From Cephalotrichum gorgonifer (taxonomy: Eukaryota > Ascomycota > Sordariomycetes > Microascales > Microascaceae), in contig ONZQ02000005.1 in the NCBI GenBank assembly GCA_900312665.1, positions 294,128 to 358,127 of the forward strand: a DNA stretch of 64,000 bases, in the 5' to 3' direction. The translations under genes and the position numbers were made by a program. This document shows, piece by piece, positions 32,852 to 42,724 of this stretch (position 1 is its first letter; each line of letters starts with the position of its first letter). The notes under the pieces were generated by a model. The model worked only from the letters and a program-made list of their open reading frames with translations, was not told the origin of the DNA and made no database searches.

Positions 32852-33811
32852 TTAGCTTTCTGGTGGCCAAGACTCATCATCATTGACCCTCCATTCCGTC
32901 GGATTACGTGTCATTTCCACCCGCTCCGGCTCGTAGCCTTGAGGGTGCAGCCTATCCCGACAAACCTCTTCCCACGTTTCCTCCCCTTTGTCGCTGCGCT
33001 TGAACTGCCCAAACATGAATGCAGCTCGTGTGACGCCGACAAAGGACTGTGATTCGCGATCCCAGGCACTTCCATGGTAAATATCTTCGCCGTCGACGTT
33101 GGACCATGTAATATCAGCCCGCTCGGCAGCGCCCTGCCAGCGAAAATCGATCCAGTCCTGAACTGATGGATTGCCTGGTGATAGACGCCCCCGAGTACTT
33201 GACGGCATCAAAGCCGTGCCCATAACTTCTCTAGGCCGTCTCATCTCCACAAGCCGGCATCGTCTTGTGGGCGGCTGGAAGACACTGCTGTCAAAGTTGT
33301 ACCGTTCGCTGTCCGAGGAGGGGAAGACGATGGAAACGGTCTTGATGTTCTGCATGTGCCTGAAGACGAGATCGTTGAACCAGTAGCTGCTAGCACTCCA
33401 AATACCCATCTCGACGGCCAGGTGAGCAGATTGACGCATGATTTCGTGATTGAACCCGTACATGCGGAGCACCTCATTGTACTGCCAGTTGGATATGTAG
33501 AACACGTCAAGCTCAGGGCGGAAATGACGGTATGGCACCTTGCAGCGGGCTTCCTTGGAGAAGCGGAAGCGAGGGACAAGGTGGGAGTATTGAGTGTGCG
33601 GTGACAGGACGAATTGGCGCGTCTCACGACAAATGTGCATCAGGACAGGGAATGCCGTGTCGACGAGATACGGCTCCTGAAGCTGTTGGTCTCCGTGTAA
33701 ACATGTCGGCCATCCTATGCAAACTTCGGGCACATCTTCAGGGAGCGAGTGACGCCAGATCATGGACCTGATCTCAACTGGTAGAGATTGCAGAGGCATG
33801 TTGGCGATCAT
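32852..33811 (-). CDS. 2EXR-domain protein
   Basis: Intronless, 319 residues. The N-terminus carries the 2EXR pattern: LQSLPVEIRSMIWRHSLPE (about 6-24), then FPVLMHICRETRQFVL (about 53-68), the two E-x-R elements that name the domain. The rest is mixed alpha/beta with conserved-looking FRPELDVFYISNW. 2EXR proteins are abundant, fast-evolving and uncharacterised in filamentous ascomycetes, often in accessory regions; some resemble F-box proteins by their LP-x-E-I/V start, but no Skp1-binding role is shown. It sits next to an AT-rich island (33,960-34,100). Confidence 0.85.
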   Translation of the reverse strand: MIANMPLQSLPVEIRSMIWRHSLPEDVPEVCIGWPTCLHGDQQLQEPYLVDTAFPVLMHICRETRQFVLSPHTQYSHLVPRFRFSKEARCKVPYRHFRPELDVFYISNWQYNEVLRMYGFNHEIMRQSAHLAVEMGIWSASSYWFNDLVFRHMQNIKTVSIVFPSSDSERYNFDSSVFQPPTRRCRLVEMRRPREVMGTALMPSSTRGRLSPGNPSVQDWIDFRWQGAAERADITWSNVDGEDIYHGSAWDRESQSFVGVTRAAFMFGQFKRSDKGEETWEEVCRDRLHPQGYEPERVEMTRNPTEWRVNDDESWPPES

Positions 33812-34105
33812 GAGGCAAGCAAAGGAGAGAAGCTGAGTGGCAGATACCGATGAAGCGGGGATGGCTCGTGTTCTAAATATGGATTGGGGAGTGGTTGGTT
33901 GCTGTTGGTCACTTGATGACTGCGCCGTGCCCTGTTCTTGCTTACAGGGCGCCTAGTAAAATCGAACCGCTCTCACAGGCAGATCTCAAATCAACAAGTG
34001 CTATAATAATTATTAAAAGTCTTAGACAAGAAAGAAGAACACATAATATTTTTTTAAAATATATATATATATATATTTAAATAGAAAATCATGAAATTAC
34101 TTTAT
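33812..34105. other. AT-rich island
   Basis: The right half (33,990-34,105) is strongly AT-rich, with TAATAATTATTAAAA and an (AT)n microsatellite. It lies between the 2EXR gene's 5' end and the 3' end of the orphan frame. No gene. Confidence 0.5.
34059..34077. repeat. (AT)n microsatellite
   Basis: About nine AT units flanked by TTTTTTTAAA and TTTAAA. The sequence is self-complementary and easily melted. Confidence 0.9.
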
Positions 34106-34570
34106 TCATAAAATCAACTTGCCATGTTTTACGTCCAAGGTGTCGACATAAAACCACCCGTGGACGCCATGGGTAAGGACATTCGCTTCGTAAGAGATAT
34201 TGTGCTGCATATTGATCCAGTCGGCGACCTCCTGGGAGAACCACTTCTTGTGCAAGGTGTGAAGCTCGAGATCCGGCATATTCCCCCGCTCTCGGCGCCA
34301 CTCGCCGTCGACATATCTCTTCCAGCTGCCGCCGAGTAAGCAAGCGGTGCCATAATTCAAAGGATGGAACTTCCAGATACACCTAGTACTTATACGGAAC
34401 CGGAACTTCTTGAAATGACGAAGTTGATATAACTCTGATACATGGAAAGCGGATAAGGATTCCGGCAAGAGAGAAGGATCATTCGCTTTGCGCGATGGGT
34501 AATTGAAAGTCCGGGGGGTATTGATTATGTATTGACGATTATTCGTAGCCCTATGTCCTTCACGCCCAGA
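34106..34570 (-). other. Orphan open frame, possible exon or gene relic
   Basis: A 154-codon open stretch with no ATG before residue ~116: the frame opens after a TGA at 34571-34573. It reads with natural-looking composition (IINTPRTFNYPSRKAND ... CIWKFHPLNYGTACLLGGSW ... LHKKWFSQEVADWINMQH ... GVHGWFYVDTLDVKHG). It could be the last exon of a gene whose first exon I cannot place, or a truncated gene. It lies just downstream of the LITAF gene on the same strand, separated from its stop by about 40 bp. No family recognised. Confidence 0.35.
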
Positions 34571-34608
34571 TCAGCACAGGCGGAACGCCTCCTCTCTTGT
34601 AGCCCCCA

Positions 34609-35007
34609 CTACGTCGCCACAAGCACCCGTAGCTCCTTGCCGTTCTTCTGGCTGGCAAGCTCCTTCTCGCAGTTGCTGCAGAACCAGTGCGTCGTCTCGA
34701 ACCAATGCCTGCGGCCTCGGATCGGCCAGAACATGACGTCCATGAACAAATTCATGCCCTCACCCCTCCCCTTGACCGTTGTCTGCGCCGTCTGCTTGCA
34801 GTTGGGGCAGTCGATCCACTGCGGCTCGACCTTTAGCTCCTCCAGTGGCACCGTGGCCTGGGGCTCGCTGTTGGGAGAGAGTCAGAAGTTTGGCGGAGAA
34901 GAGTGCAAAGCTGGTGTCTAGCGTGGGATTTTAGGCTGTGGAGGTTTCAATCTCATCACCTACCCTGGTATGCCCTGGTTTGTGGTGGTGTTCAGCTCTT
35001 GTGACAT
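34609..35007 (-). CDS. LITAF-domain zinc-binding protein
   Basis: Two exons, 35007-34964 and 34867-34609 (96-bp intron, GTAGGT ... CAACAG), give 100 residues starting MSQELNTTTNQGIPGEPQ. The domain has the split zinc site of LITAF/SIMPLE proteins: an N-terminal CPNC knuckle (VEPQWIDCPNCKQTAQTTV) and a C-terminal HWFCSNC knuckle. A less polar stretch (GMNLFMDVMFWPI) lies between them and in animals dips into the cytosolic face of endosomal membranes. Family members act in endosome/lysosome trafficking; the fungal role is unknown. The earlier exon was chosen because it supplies an ATG and restores frame; the GTG at 34851 would be an improbable start. Confidence 0.85.
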
Positions 35008-35187
35008 TGCGAAGATTGGGTCGGTAATATCAAGTAAACCAAGATGTGCCCGCTGCGCTTTAGGGGATGGACTTCAGTGAATGTCGACGTGATTGACAAG
35101 TATTAAAACCAAATGTTTCGATCGTAGTTAGAATATAGTTAAGAAATGAGGTTTGGGATCTGAACAAGACCAGGGACGAGCAGTTCC

Positions 35188-35203
35188 CGAACTCTTATAT
35201 ACT
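35188..35203 (-). promoter_or_regulatory. Possible TATA element of LITAF gene
   Basis: Minus strand reads AGTATATAAGAG about 185-195 bp before the LITAF start codon. A good TATA match at a somewhat long distance. Confidence 0.3.
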
Positions 35204-36951
35204 TGCTGATGGATCCGATGTGAGACTGAGAGGGAAGAGCGGCGACACTGACTCCCCATATCGGAGCGTTAACCAAAAAGGGCACAACGATGGGCGTAAG
35301 CTCAGGAAGGGGGCTCGCTGATTGGGCCTGGGCATGCTGTGGCTGACCCTTAGTCTGTACGTATTACTTCCGTTTTAGGCAATTCTATGTCATTGAGAGA
35401 AATGGGTGCGAGCCCCGACGAAGAGTGGCTTTATTCGCAAGTTTATTTCCAAAAAGGGCAAGTTTTGGTCAGAACAGCCAACCTCGATACAGTAGAACCA
35501 ACGGCGCAAAACAACCTTGCGCCCCCATTACAGAGCTGCCGCCTGAGATTATCCACGATGTAACGCCGTCCCTGCCTTCCCGCACCTTGTTAATCAGTTT
35601 GGCCCATCCGCCACAGCCACCACAGCCGCATGGGTAAGGGGGCTGTTGGGCGAAGCTCAATAGAGTTCGGATCAATCTTGGGTAAACTGGCCAGCTGGTA
35701 GTCGCCAAGAACCTCTGGCTCACACATGAACGCTGGTACACTCTCATCATCACAAGCTAAATTTTCCAGATGCTCACCAGCAGGGTAAGCTCTAGCACAT
35801 GCTCATCGGTCCATTTTAGGGGCGACTATCGCCATTGTGTGATATGGTGGGAAAGATTGGTTGATATATAGAGAGAGCGCCCAGATGCGAACATATTCTG
35901 ACAGGAAAAGAAGAGGGACCAAAGGAGAACGCCTGGGCGAGCGTATCTTTCGTAAAGTCGGCGTTGCATGCTTCAATACCAATGTAGGGCAACGCGGCGA
36001 ATCACTTTAACAATCCACACCATCATGTGGTTTCTTAGGAGCTTGCAAGGCTTGATCCGTATAATTCGCATGCTCGCCGAATGAGCTCATAACCTCTGCA
36101 AATAGGCGCTCCATCGTGCGTGCTCCGGGCGTGCGATGGTGTTGCCGAACAGGGCAGCCCCTGCTTGGTTGGCTCTGAGCGCATCAATAGATTATCAGCC
36201 ACATGCAGGACTCGCATTCTAAAAATGTCGCGAGCAGGAGCCTTGCCGGACAGTCGACAAGAATTTACCAATATAGTATCTCCATTCCTGTACTATCCAC
36301 GGGCTTATTGTCTCTAGTTATACCTTTGCCTATTACCATCGATCTGCGCTGCGCCAAGCTTTCTCGGATCGCAAACCGCTCACGCTGATTTGTCGATCGA
36401 AATAGATCACTGAAACAGACCAGTCAACCGAGCCAATCCCAGTCTCGCCAAGCACTGCCATCGCAAATCCAAGCCTCGTCTGTAATTGACAAGCGGGGTA
36501 GATCGAGCAGAAACCAGGGCAGGACACAAGAACGAAGCAAACGGAACGCTCATAATTAGGGAATCAAGCCGGCGATTACTGAGCATGCCTACTGCTGATA
36601 CGGGCTTGCATTTCCTCTCGTTATACTACTGCGGCTTCACGGCGAGAGTCTTTTTATCTACTTCCTTCACCTCTGCTGCACTCCTGAATCTAGAACAATG
36701 ACATCCCTCCACTGCCTCGCCGAGTCCTGCAGCACACACTTCGCCAAGATACTCGGGCCTTTAACCATGCAGCGGCACATTTCGTATTTAACCCTATGAT
36801 CAGGGAACGATCGAATGAACTATGCAGATGGCCATCTCCATTGGCCATTTAACAATATGTAGTCGGCCCCCAATCCTCCCGTCTTACAATGTTCTAAACT
36901 TATCGCGCTACCGAGACATGCAGGGACAGTGGCTATGCTGCCCGTTAAAAC

Positions 36952-36970
36952 ATATATATATATATATATA
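36952..36970. repeat. (AT)n microsatellite
   Basis: About nine AT units, 118 bp before the start of the secreted tandem-repeat gene. It could serve as its TATA region. Confidence 0.85.
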
Positions 36971-37087
36971 CTTATCACAAGCTACTCCTGGAACCCTCAA
37001 GCATTTTCCTGTAATATACAAACATTTGTCTAACAACGAAACAAAATCTCAAGTCTACTACTCCTGCCTCTGTCTTTGCCCATCGCC

Positions 37088-37564
37088 ATGCAGCTTCTGT
37101 ATCTCCTCTTGTCTGTCTCCCCGCTCACGGTATACGCCGAGCTGAACGGCCCCTGTACAGGGGCCATGGCTACCGGAGCATACGGCACCAGAGGCACTTG
37201 CATACCTACAGCCGAGTGTACGAGTGCCGGGGGACATTATATACACAACGCATGCCCACTTGACGCAGAAGATATCAAGTGCTGCGTAGTTGGCGGCCCC
37301 CACGACGATTCAGATACTCCGGCAGAGCCTGAAACGCAGGAACCCGACACAGAGGAGCCCGACACAGAGGAGCCTGACACGGAGGAGCCTGACACGGAAG
37401 AACCCGAAACGCAGGAACCCGAGCCGACGGAGTCTGACGCACCGGAAGAGTCCAACCCGGCCCCAGAGCCTACCGAGTCGTCTCCGGTCCAGGCCGGTGC
37501 CGGCATTTCCACCGCCAACCCTATCGCTGCACTCGCTTTGGGCCTAGCCGCCCTTGTTTTTTAG
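37088..37564 (+). CDS. Secreted protein with EPDTE tandem repeats and GPI-like tail
   Basis: Intronless, 158 residues from the first ATG in frame. Signal peptide MQLLYLLLSVSPLTVYA is followed by a small six-cysteine module (GPCTGAMATG ... GTCIPTAECTSAGG ... NACPLDAEDIKCC). Its C-x-C-C-spacing ending in KCC recalls modules at the N-termini of fungal secreted lysozyme-like and wall proteins. Next come seven tandem five-residue units (EPETQ, four EPDTE, EPETQ, EPEPT), then a Pro/Glu/Ser stalk and a hydrophobic end (NPIAALALGLAALVF) typical of a GPI signal. The predicted product is a short, acidic wall- or membrane-anchored protein. Neither ligand nor activity is known. Confidence 0.75.
   Translation: MQLLYLLLSVSPLTVYAELNGPCTGAMATGAYGTRGTCIPTAECTSAGGHYIHNACPLDAEDIKCCVVGGPHDDSDTPAEPETQEPDTEEPDTEEPDTEEPDTEEPETQEPEPTESDAPEESNPAPEPTESSPVQAGAGISTANPIAALALGLAALVF
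37325..37429 (+). repeat. 15-bp coding minisatellite, 7 units
   Basis: Seven contiguous 15-bp units in frame, consensus GAGCCTGACACGGAG, differing mostly at third positions. The outer units (1 and 6) encode EPETQ and units 2-5 encode EPDTE. Synonymous drift between units shows the array is not brand new but is kept in frame. Confidence 0.95.
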
Positions 37565-38079
37565 ACGCGCCCTATCGGCCAGCTTGTATATGATTGGGAT
37601 CGCGCTTGGGATGTGATATTAGGACGGCGCATGCCTGTGTCTACTTTATGTAGACTAGCTCCTCTAACAGGGACGAGGGCAAAGCACCGCTTTGTATTTA
37701 GATGAGAGATAATCTTGTTTCTGTGTAATAGTGTATATGAAGCTTGAATGCAATAAAAACGGTGTCTGCCACTATTGTCAGTGCGCAATACACGTTCAAA
37801 ACTACCAGTATCAGCCTCTTGCTAATGGTTCTTCATGCTATCTTTACGAATAGAGTTATTGGGCATCCTGTTAGTATAAACCCAGCACTTTTTCGTGCAA
37901 TTCTTTATCCCATGATGCGGGCTGCTACTGCTTCTTGCAAGGGATCACTTCACTATGCCTAGATTTATTGATAAGGCGTTGTACTAGATATTCGCCGACA
38001 CCTTTAGAATGCCAAATTCTCCCATACTATGAGGTGGTGTCTTTCCCTCCACGCCTGCTGTTCCACTTCTACCTTAACC
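37565..38079. other. Convergent 3' intergenic
   Basis: 3' flanks of the secreted-repeat gene and of the GST gene. AT-rich, with a canonical AATAAA at about 37752. No gene seen. Confidence 0.4.
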
Positions 38080-38775
38080 TCAATCTTGTTCTGTAATCTC
38101 AACATAGCTTCGAGCTCCTGCTCTGCATTCCTCTTCGTGAACTGGCTCCCTAGAGGTCTCCCTGATACCAGCCCGAACCCATTCCTGCACAGCAGGGTGC
38201 GCAAACAGTCGATCCATATAACCTTGAGCAGGGCCCTCAAGCTCAAGCCCATACGTCTTGCACCGACTCGAGATTGGTGCAAACATGGCATCGGCAATAG
38301 TAAACTCCTTGCCTGCAATCCATGGCCCGCCAAACTTTTCCAGCCCCTCATTGAAGAGCTCATTCAAGCGGCGAAGGTCATCCTTCAACCCCTCACTTGG
38401 ACTGGCCAGCGTAATGCGCATGCCAACGTTCATCCCGCACTCGTTCCGGATAGAAGAGAACCCCGAGTGCATTTCTGCCGCCGCCGATCGGGCGAAGGCG
38501 CGGGCGCGGGTATCAGTCGGCCAAGCGCCAGGGTGCGATTCGGCAATATATTCGCAGATGGCGAGCGAGTCCCATACGACAACGGAGGTAGTGTTGTCAT
38601 GGAGGCAGGGGACTTTCCCACTGGGTGAGAAGCTCAGGAATTCGGGCTGCCGAATGCCCGGTTTGAAAAGGTTGAGCTTCTCCTCAAAAGGAACGTCCAG
38701 AGCTTTGAGGAGGACCCATGGCCGCATAGACCACGACGAGTAGCGTTTGTTTCCAATGTAGAGCGAATAAGTCAT
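38080..38775 (-). CDS. Glutathione S-transferase, soluble
   Basis: Intronless, 231 residues. The N-terminal thioredoxin-like half starts YSLYIGNKRYSSWSMRPWVLLKAL, where a serine in the SSWS turn is the expected glutathione-activating residue. It continues through FSPSGKVPCLHD, the cis-Pro/GSH-binding strand, and VWDSLAICEYIAE, the Asp/Ser pair contacting the gamma-glutamyl group. The C-terminal helical half includes WIAGKEFTIADAMFAPI, the N-capping and hydrophobic staple motif. The best resemblance is to a cytosolic GST group common in proteobacteria and also present in fungi. Expected role: conjugation or reduction of electrophiles. The C-terminal tail is acidic and extended. Confidence 0.9.
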   Translation of the reverse strand: MTYSLYIGNKRYSSWSMRPWVLLKALDVPFEEKLNLFKPGIRQPEFLSFSPSGKVPCLHDNTTSVVVWDSLAICEYIAESHPGAWPTDTRARAFARSAAAEMHSGFSSIRNECGMNVGMRITLASPSEGLKDDLRRLNELFNEGLEKFGGPWIAGKEFTIADAMFAPISSRCKTYGLELEGPAQGYMDRLFAHPAVQEWVRAGIRETSREPVHEEECRAGARSYVEITEQD

Positions 38776-39961
38776 AATGAATATCTATACTTGAATGAAT
38801 GGACTGGTTTCTTGTTTCAGTCAAGAGCAGGTTAAGTCGGAGTTATTTTATCTTGTCTAAGCTATTTCGTGGCGGTAGACTAGTGGAACCTTAACGACCC
38901 CACAATGCGCCCTAATCTTGACAAGTCGTGAGCAATACCTTGACTTCCTAAGCTAAAATCAACGTCGCAACTCCGCTACATACTTTTATAGGGTTGGGTG
39001 GATTACCGAAACACGACGACCCTGTAACATTGAACCAGGCCATCTCGTTCCTTATAGAACGCCCAGGGCTGTCGGAAACCACGGTCATAATCTTATCCTT
39101 GCCTTGACCTTGAAGCCGTCGTTCAACTTCATGGATACGGTAATAAAGGGTTCATATACAACGCCGTTTCGAGGCTACCTTGAACCTGGTTCTGGGAGCC
39201 TCTATAATATACCCAACTAATCCGGGGCTGTTATTTAAGGAAGAATAAATATGACACTTTGGAGCCTTCTGATCCGAAGTGCGTCAATCATGGGGAAAAG
39301 CAATCCATGGCGGTGACTCAGTGGATAAACCGGAACGGAATATACTCACCCTGTTGATAGGTAGGCCATGAAGATTAGCCAAGGTGCTGGAGCCTGTTTC
39401 CCTATATAGGCCTTTAGATATAGAACCCAAGTGATCCAATGGTATTAGTATCTGGAGCAGGAAATCTTTCCAAATAAAGAAGCCCTTTGTTAAAGCAGTT
39501 GGAGTATAAGATGTAGACTTGATTACACCCTTTTGTGGCCATCCTAAACACCGATGCTTTCTTACCTTGGGGACTTATAACAGGAAAAAAAGGTCTTGTC
39601 CAAAACTTCACCCACTCTGTCCACGGAAACTCGCAAACCAAACCACGTACTCATATAATCGAAGCCATACACCAAGAACAACTCTAGCCACCAGCTGTTA
39701 CCACACTTACCACACCACCACCACAACAACAAAAACATCGAGAAAGTTGGCACCTCGTCTAGCCAAGGCATGGTTCCGGTCCAGGCCTCCTTTTCCATCT
39801 TCTCCCCTAGTGTTGAAGTGCCCGGGAACAAACTCCAAGAGCTCTCAACATGAGCCCTTGTCTCTAATACTTTCACCTAGGGGAAAAATGCTAACAAATG
39901 CTACCAGAAGAAAAATGGGTCTCCCGGCGATATCCTTGAACCCTGTCCGGCTTGCTAAGTA
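38776..39961. other. Intergenic, 1.2 kb
   Basis: GST upstream region and the leader of the coiled-coil gene. A + strand frame (39519-39962) with Thr/His-rich low complexity ends exactly at the next start codon and is not supported as a gene. A TATAAAAG on the minus strand near 38985 could serve the GST gene. Confidence 0.35.
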
Positions 39962-40366
39962 ATGTCCAGCGCACTCGACGCCTTATCCAAGAAGCTCGTG
40001 TCCGAGCGCAGGGGCCTGGAGGGAAATCGGAACCAGGGAGAGGACATCCCCGAGATCGACGGAGAGGGCCTCGATGATGTCGAGAAGGTAGAGCAGATCG
40101 AAGAGCGGATCCGAGAACTCGACTCCCGCATGGCCATCACAAAGCGCAAGGACCACGTCGTGGCGCTTCAGTGCAGGGTTGGGAGGTGCGAGGCGGCGAC
40201 CGAGCAGAAGAAATGCGATTGGATACGTCTCTGCGAGGAGGGCTTCCCAAGAGAAGCCGATCGCAAGGATTTCTTGTTCGGGATAAGGCAACTACGTGCG
40301 GAAATTGAGAAGTGCAAGGCCGAGGTCGTGCTGTTGGAGGGAGAAAGAGATGGCACAACGGCTTGA
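39962..40366 (+). CDS. Small coiled-coil protein, unknown
   Basis: Intronless 134-residue protein, highly charged and almost entirely helical by composition. Heptad-like stretches are VEKVEQIEERIRELDSRM and FGIRQLRAEIEKCKAEVVLLEGER. It has three to four cysteines in the middle (QCRVGRCEAATEQKKC) but no clear zinc pattern. No family recognised. Codon use is coding-like. A second small coiled-coil gene lies 1 kb downstream on the same strand. The function is not inferable; a structural or scaffold role would fit. Confidence 0.55.
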   Translation: MSSALDALSKKLVSERRGLEGNRNQGEDIPEIDGEGLDDVEKVEQIEERIRELDSRMAITKRKDHVVALQCRVGRCEAATEQKKCDWIRLCEEGFPREADRKDFLFGIRQLRAEIEKCKAEVVLLEGERDGTTA

Positions 40367-41412
40367 GTTCACTGGGCCCATGAAACGATTGGAATTTTCA
40401 TTATAGAAATGATATGTATTGGTAAGCCTGAGTAAACAGAAGAATTTGAGTCACGATAATAGATATCAATAACGACAGTCTTTGAGAAGAAGAGAAGGGA
40501 GGGGGGGCGGGGGGGGGGGGGGGGGTTTAGGGGGGGGTTGATGTGCCAAGCAAAAGATGGCTCCCGCGTTGACTAGTGTAAGTTCGACTACCCATTTCGT
40601 TGGAACGAAGCGCTGCTTCCAAAATCACTATTTCTCAGCTGGAATATTCCTTAAGAATCTCGTCTGACGAGAGATGCGCTGCTGCGGGAGTTATAAGCCG
40701 CGAGATACCACGGAGCTGGCTTCTTTTGTGTGATATGTGCAAGAGAGGGAGAGAGAGAGTATGCCTAGGTCTGAGTCAACTAACACTCTAATAGAGGTTG
40801 ATGGCCTTATTGTATGCACGCGATTCCAGGCTTATACTGCGCTGACTTGATACTTGCTTGACTGGTCCACGACACCTTGGACCTCGGTGTCCTTGGTTGT
40901 CTTTGTCTCCGTACATGGTAGACCCAGACCGATCGCTTGAAGCGACACCAAGCTACAATCATACCTCGACCATTGCGAGGGATGTAAATGCTCACACTAA
41001 ATCGAAATAGAATGTGGTATTTTAGGACGGGTAACTAGGGCAATGGGCTAGGTATCGCTGTTCCAGTGCTCTGACTGTTTTGCTACAGGAGCAGAGTATG
41101 TTCCATCGATGGGTCCAAGAGGGGATGGAGAAGGGACCGCATCTTAATTGTACCTTATTTCATGCCACACTGAAGGGGAGGTGACCAGCAACAATGAATT
41201 TCATGCTCCAGTAAATTGGGGGACAATGGAAAGAGGTCATGGTTGGAGTAGTTGCACCATTATAGTGCTGACTGATTGAAGTGAGGTACACCCCAGGGGT
41301 GAAATTATTTATTAGAAGGCTGATCCTCGGTTGAACTCTTAACTTTCCCCAGAACAACCAATCACCACCGAAAGAAGAAGAATATCCTAAGATCAGCCGA
41401 AATCTTTACGAT
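40367..41412. other. Intergenic with long G tract
   Basis: No gene supported. A G-rich tract lies at 40499-40537 (listed separately). The rest is unique sequence of ordinary composition. Confidence 0.4.
40499..40537 (+). repeat. G-rich homopolymer tract
   Basis: About 32 guanines in three runs (7, about 17 and 7) separated by C and TTTA. It could form a G-quadruplex, but long homopolymers are also where read errors concentrate. Confidence 0.8.
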
Positions 41413-42125
41413 ATGTCTACTCCAGTGAGCCAGCTTGTGTACGACCAAAGCCAAGAGGAGGTACGTCTATCTTTATATATACACCTTTTCCCTCCTGGTC
41501 TCACACCCTTTTGCGCTCTCCCCTGCATCCTCGCACACCCCTTCACAACCAACCCAGATGCTATAATCATCAGCATGCATATATCTTGCACGCCTGAGAC
41601 GATACTATCCTTGTTTTTCATGGATACAACATGGGCCTATCAGAAAACACAGACAAATCCACTATATATCCAGCAGTGATCTATCAGCAAACACGACTAA
41701 ATAGCACATATATATACACAAACTTCGAGATCTGCATACATATATACACGTACACATTCCAATAACCTGTCAAACAGGGTTCACCTGACAGAGGGGCAGA
41801 GAGCCCCCCCGTCAGCCCCCAGGCCCAAAAGAAACGTGGCAAGGGGCCCGAAAACAGCGACGACGGATCCCCCAGGAAACGCGCCAAGCCCGCTGCCGAA
41901 GACGACCCGGCCTCCGAGAAGACCATAAGGAAGCTGGAGGCCCAGCTTCGGAGAAAAAACGCAAAATGCAACGCGGAGAAGGAGGCCGCGAAGCAGGAGC
42001 GGGAGAAGCGGGAGGAGCTCGAGCGTGAGCTCGAGGAGCTCCTGGAGGAGGTGGAGAAGAAACAGGACGAGATTGGAGAGCTCAAGGAGATCATCCAAGA
42101 GCTTCGCGCGGCGGCCGGCCAGTGA
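41413..42125 (+). CDS. Small nuclear-type coiled-coil protein (2 exons)
   Basis: Exons 41413-41460 and 41778-42125 join in frame across a 317-bp intron (GTACGT ... AAACAG), long for this window, giving 131 residues. The first exon encodes MSTPVSQLVYDQSQEE. A disordered basic/acidic segment with likely nuclear-localisation patches follows (KKRGKGPE, SPRKRAKPA). A continuous coiled coil runs from about residue 63 to the end (TIRKLEAQLRRKNAKCNAE ... REELERELEELLEEVEKKQ). The architecture resembles a basic-region-leucine-zipper fragment, but no bZIP N-x7-R signature is present. No family recognised. Confidence 0.65.
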
Positions 42126-42724
42126 GTGGTACGGGAAGAGTCGCTACACTGAGATCCTCGGGGGATTTCCGGCACTCTACTCGTCCCGGGGAGGGCGGCT
42201 AGCTCCTGCCTGGCCCACTACATATATCATACGACGCGATGACCGCCTAAGCCGCGTGACGACACACGCAGCCCCGGCTTCACCCGTTTTTTTTTTTTTC
42301 GATGTGGGGGGTGGAATGGACTTGACTTCAACGCTTTTCGGTAATGAATGATACCAGGACAGAGCATGGATCGGAGTCAAAGGCGCACAGGGATACCTTG
42401 TTTTTGGAGGAGGGAAAGGTGACCGGACATAATTGTTTACAGGAGGTTGAGGGTATCGGAAACACGTTTAGCGGGCATCAGCGAAGAAAATACATACTAC
42501 GCGTTCAAAGAGACTTTAAACCCCCCAAAAAAGGAAACGTACTCCCATGGTGCTGTGCGTGAACATGTCTCTATTGGATGTGTAGGAATCTATTACGTGG
42601 GTTAGGGTAGCCGAGAATGAGCCTTGGCCATGTGCGAACTCGTATGGCATTCGAGTCGTGGTTTGTAGATTCGGTTTTACAGCCTCGGCTCTATGGGCCT
42701 TTATAGCTTGGTGGGAGCCGAGTC
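42126..42724. other. Convergent 3' intergenic
   Basis: Between the coiled-coil gene and the TPR gene. Contains a T run near 42288-42299 and a GT-rich patch; no gene. Confidence 0.4.

Larger units (their letters stand above)
35008..37087. other. Intergenic, 2.1 kb, with F-box-like scrap
   Basis: No intact gene. A 71-codon frame at 35425-35637 (+, no ATG) contains ITELPPEIIHDVTPSLPSR, which resembles the start of a fungal F-box domain, then breaks; it may be a relic. An (AT)n microsatellite lies at 36952-36970, upstream of the secreted-repeat gene. Confidence 0.4.
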
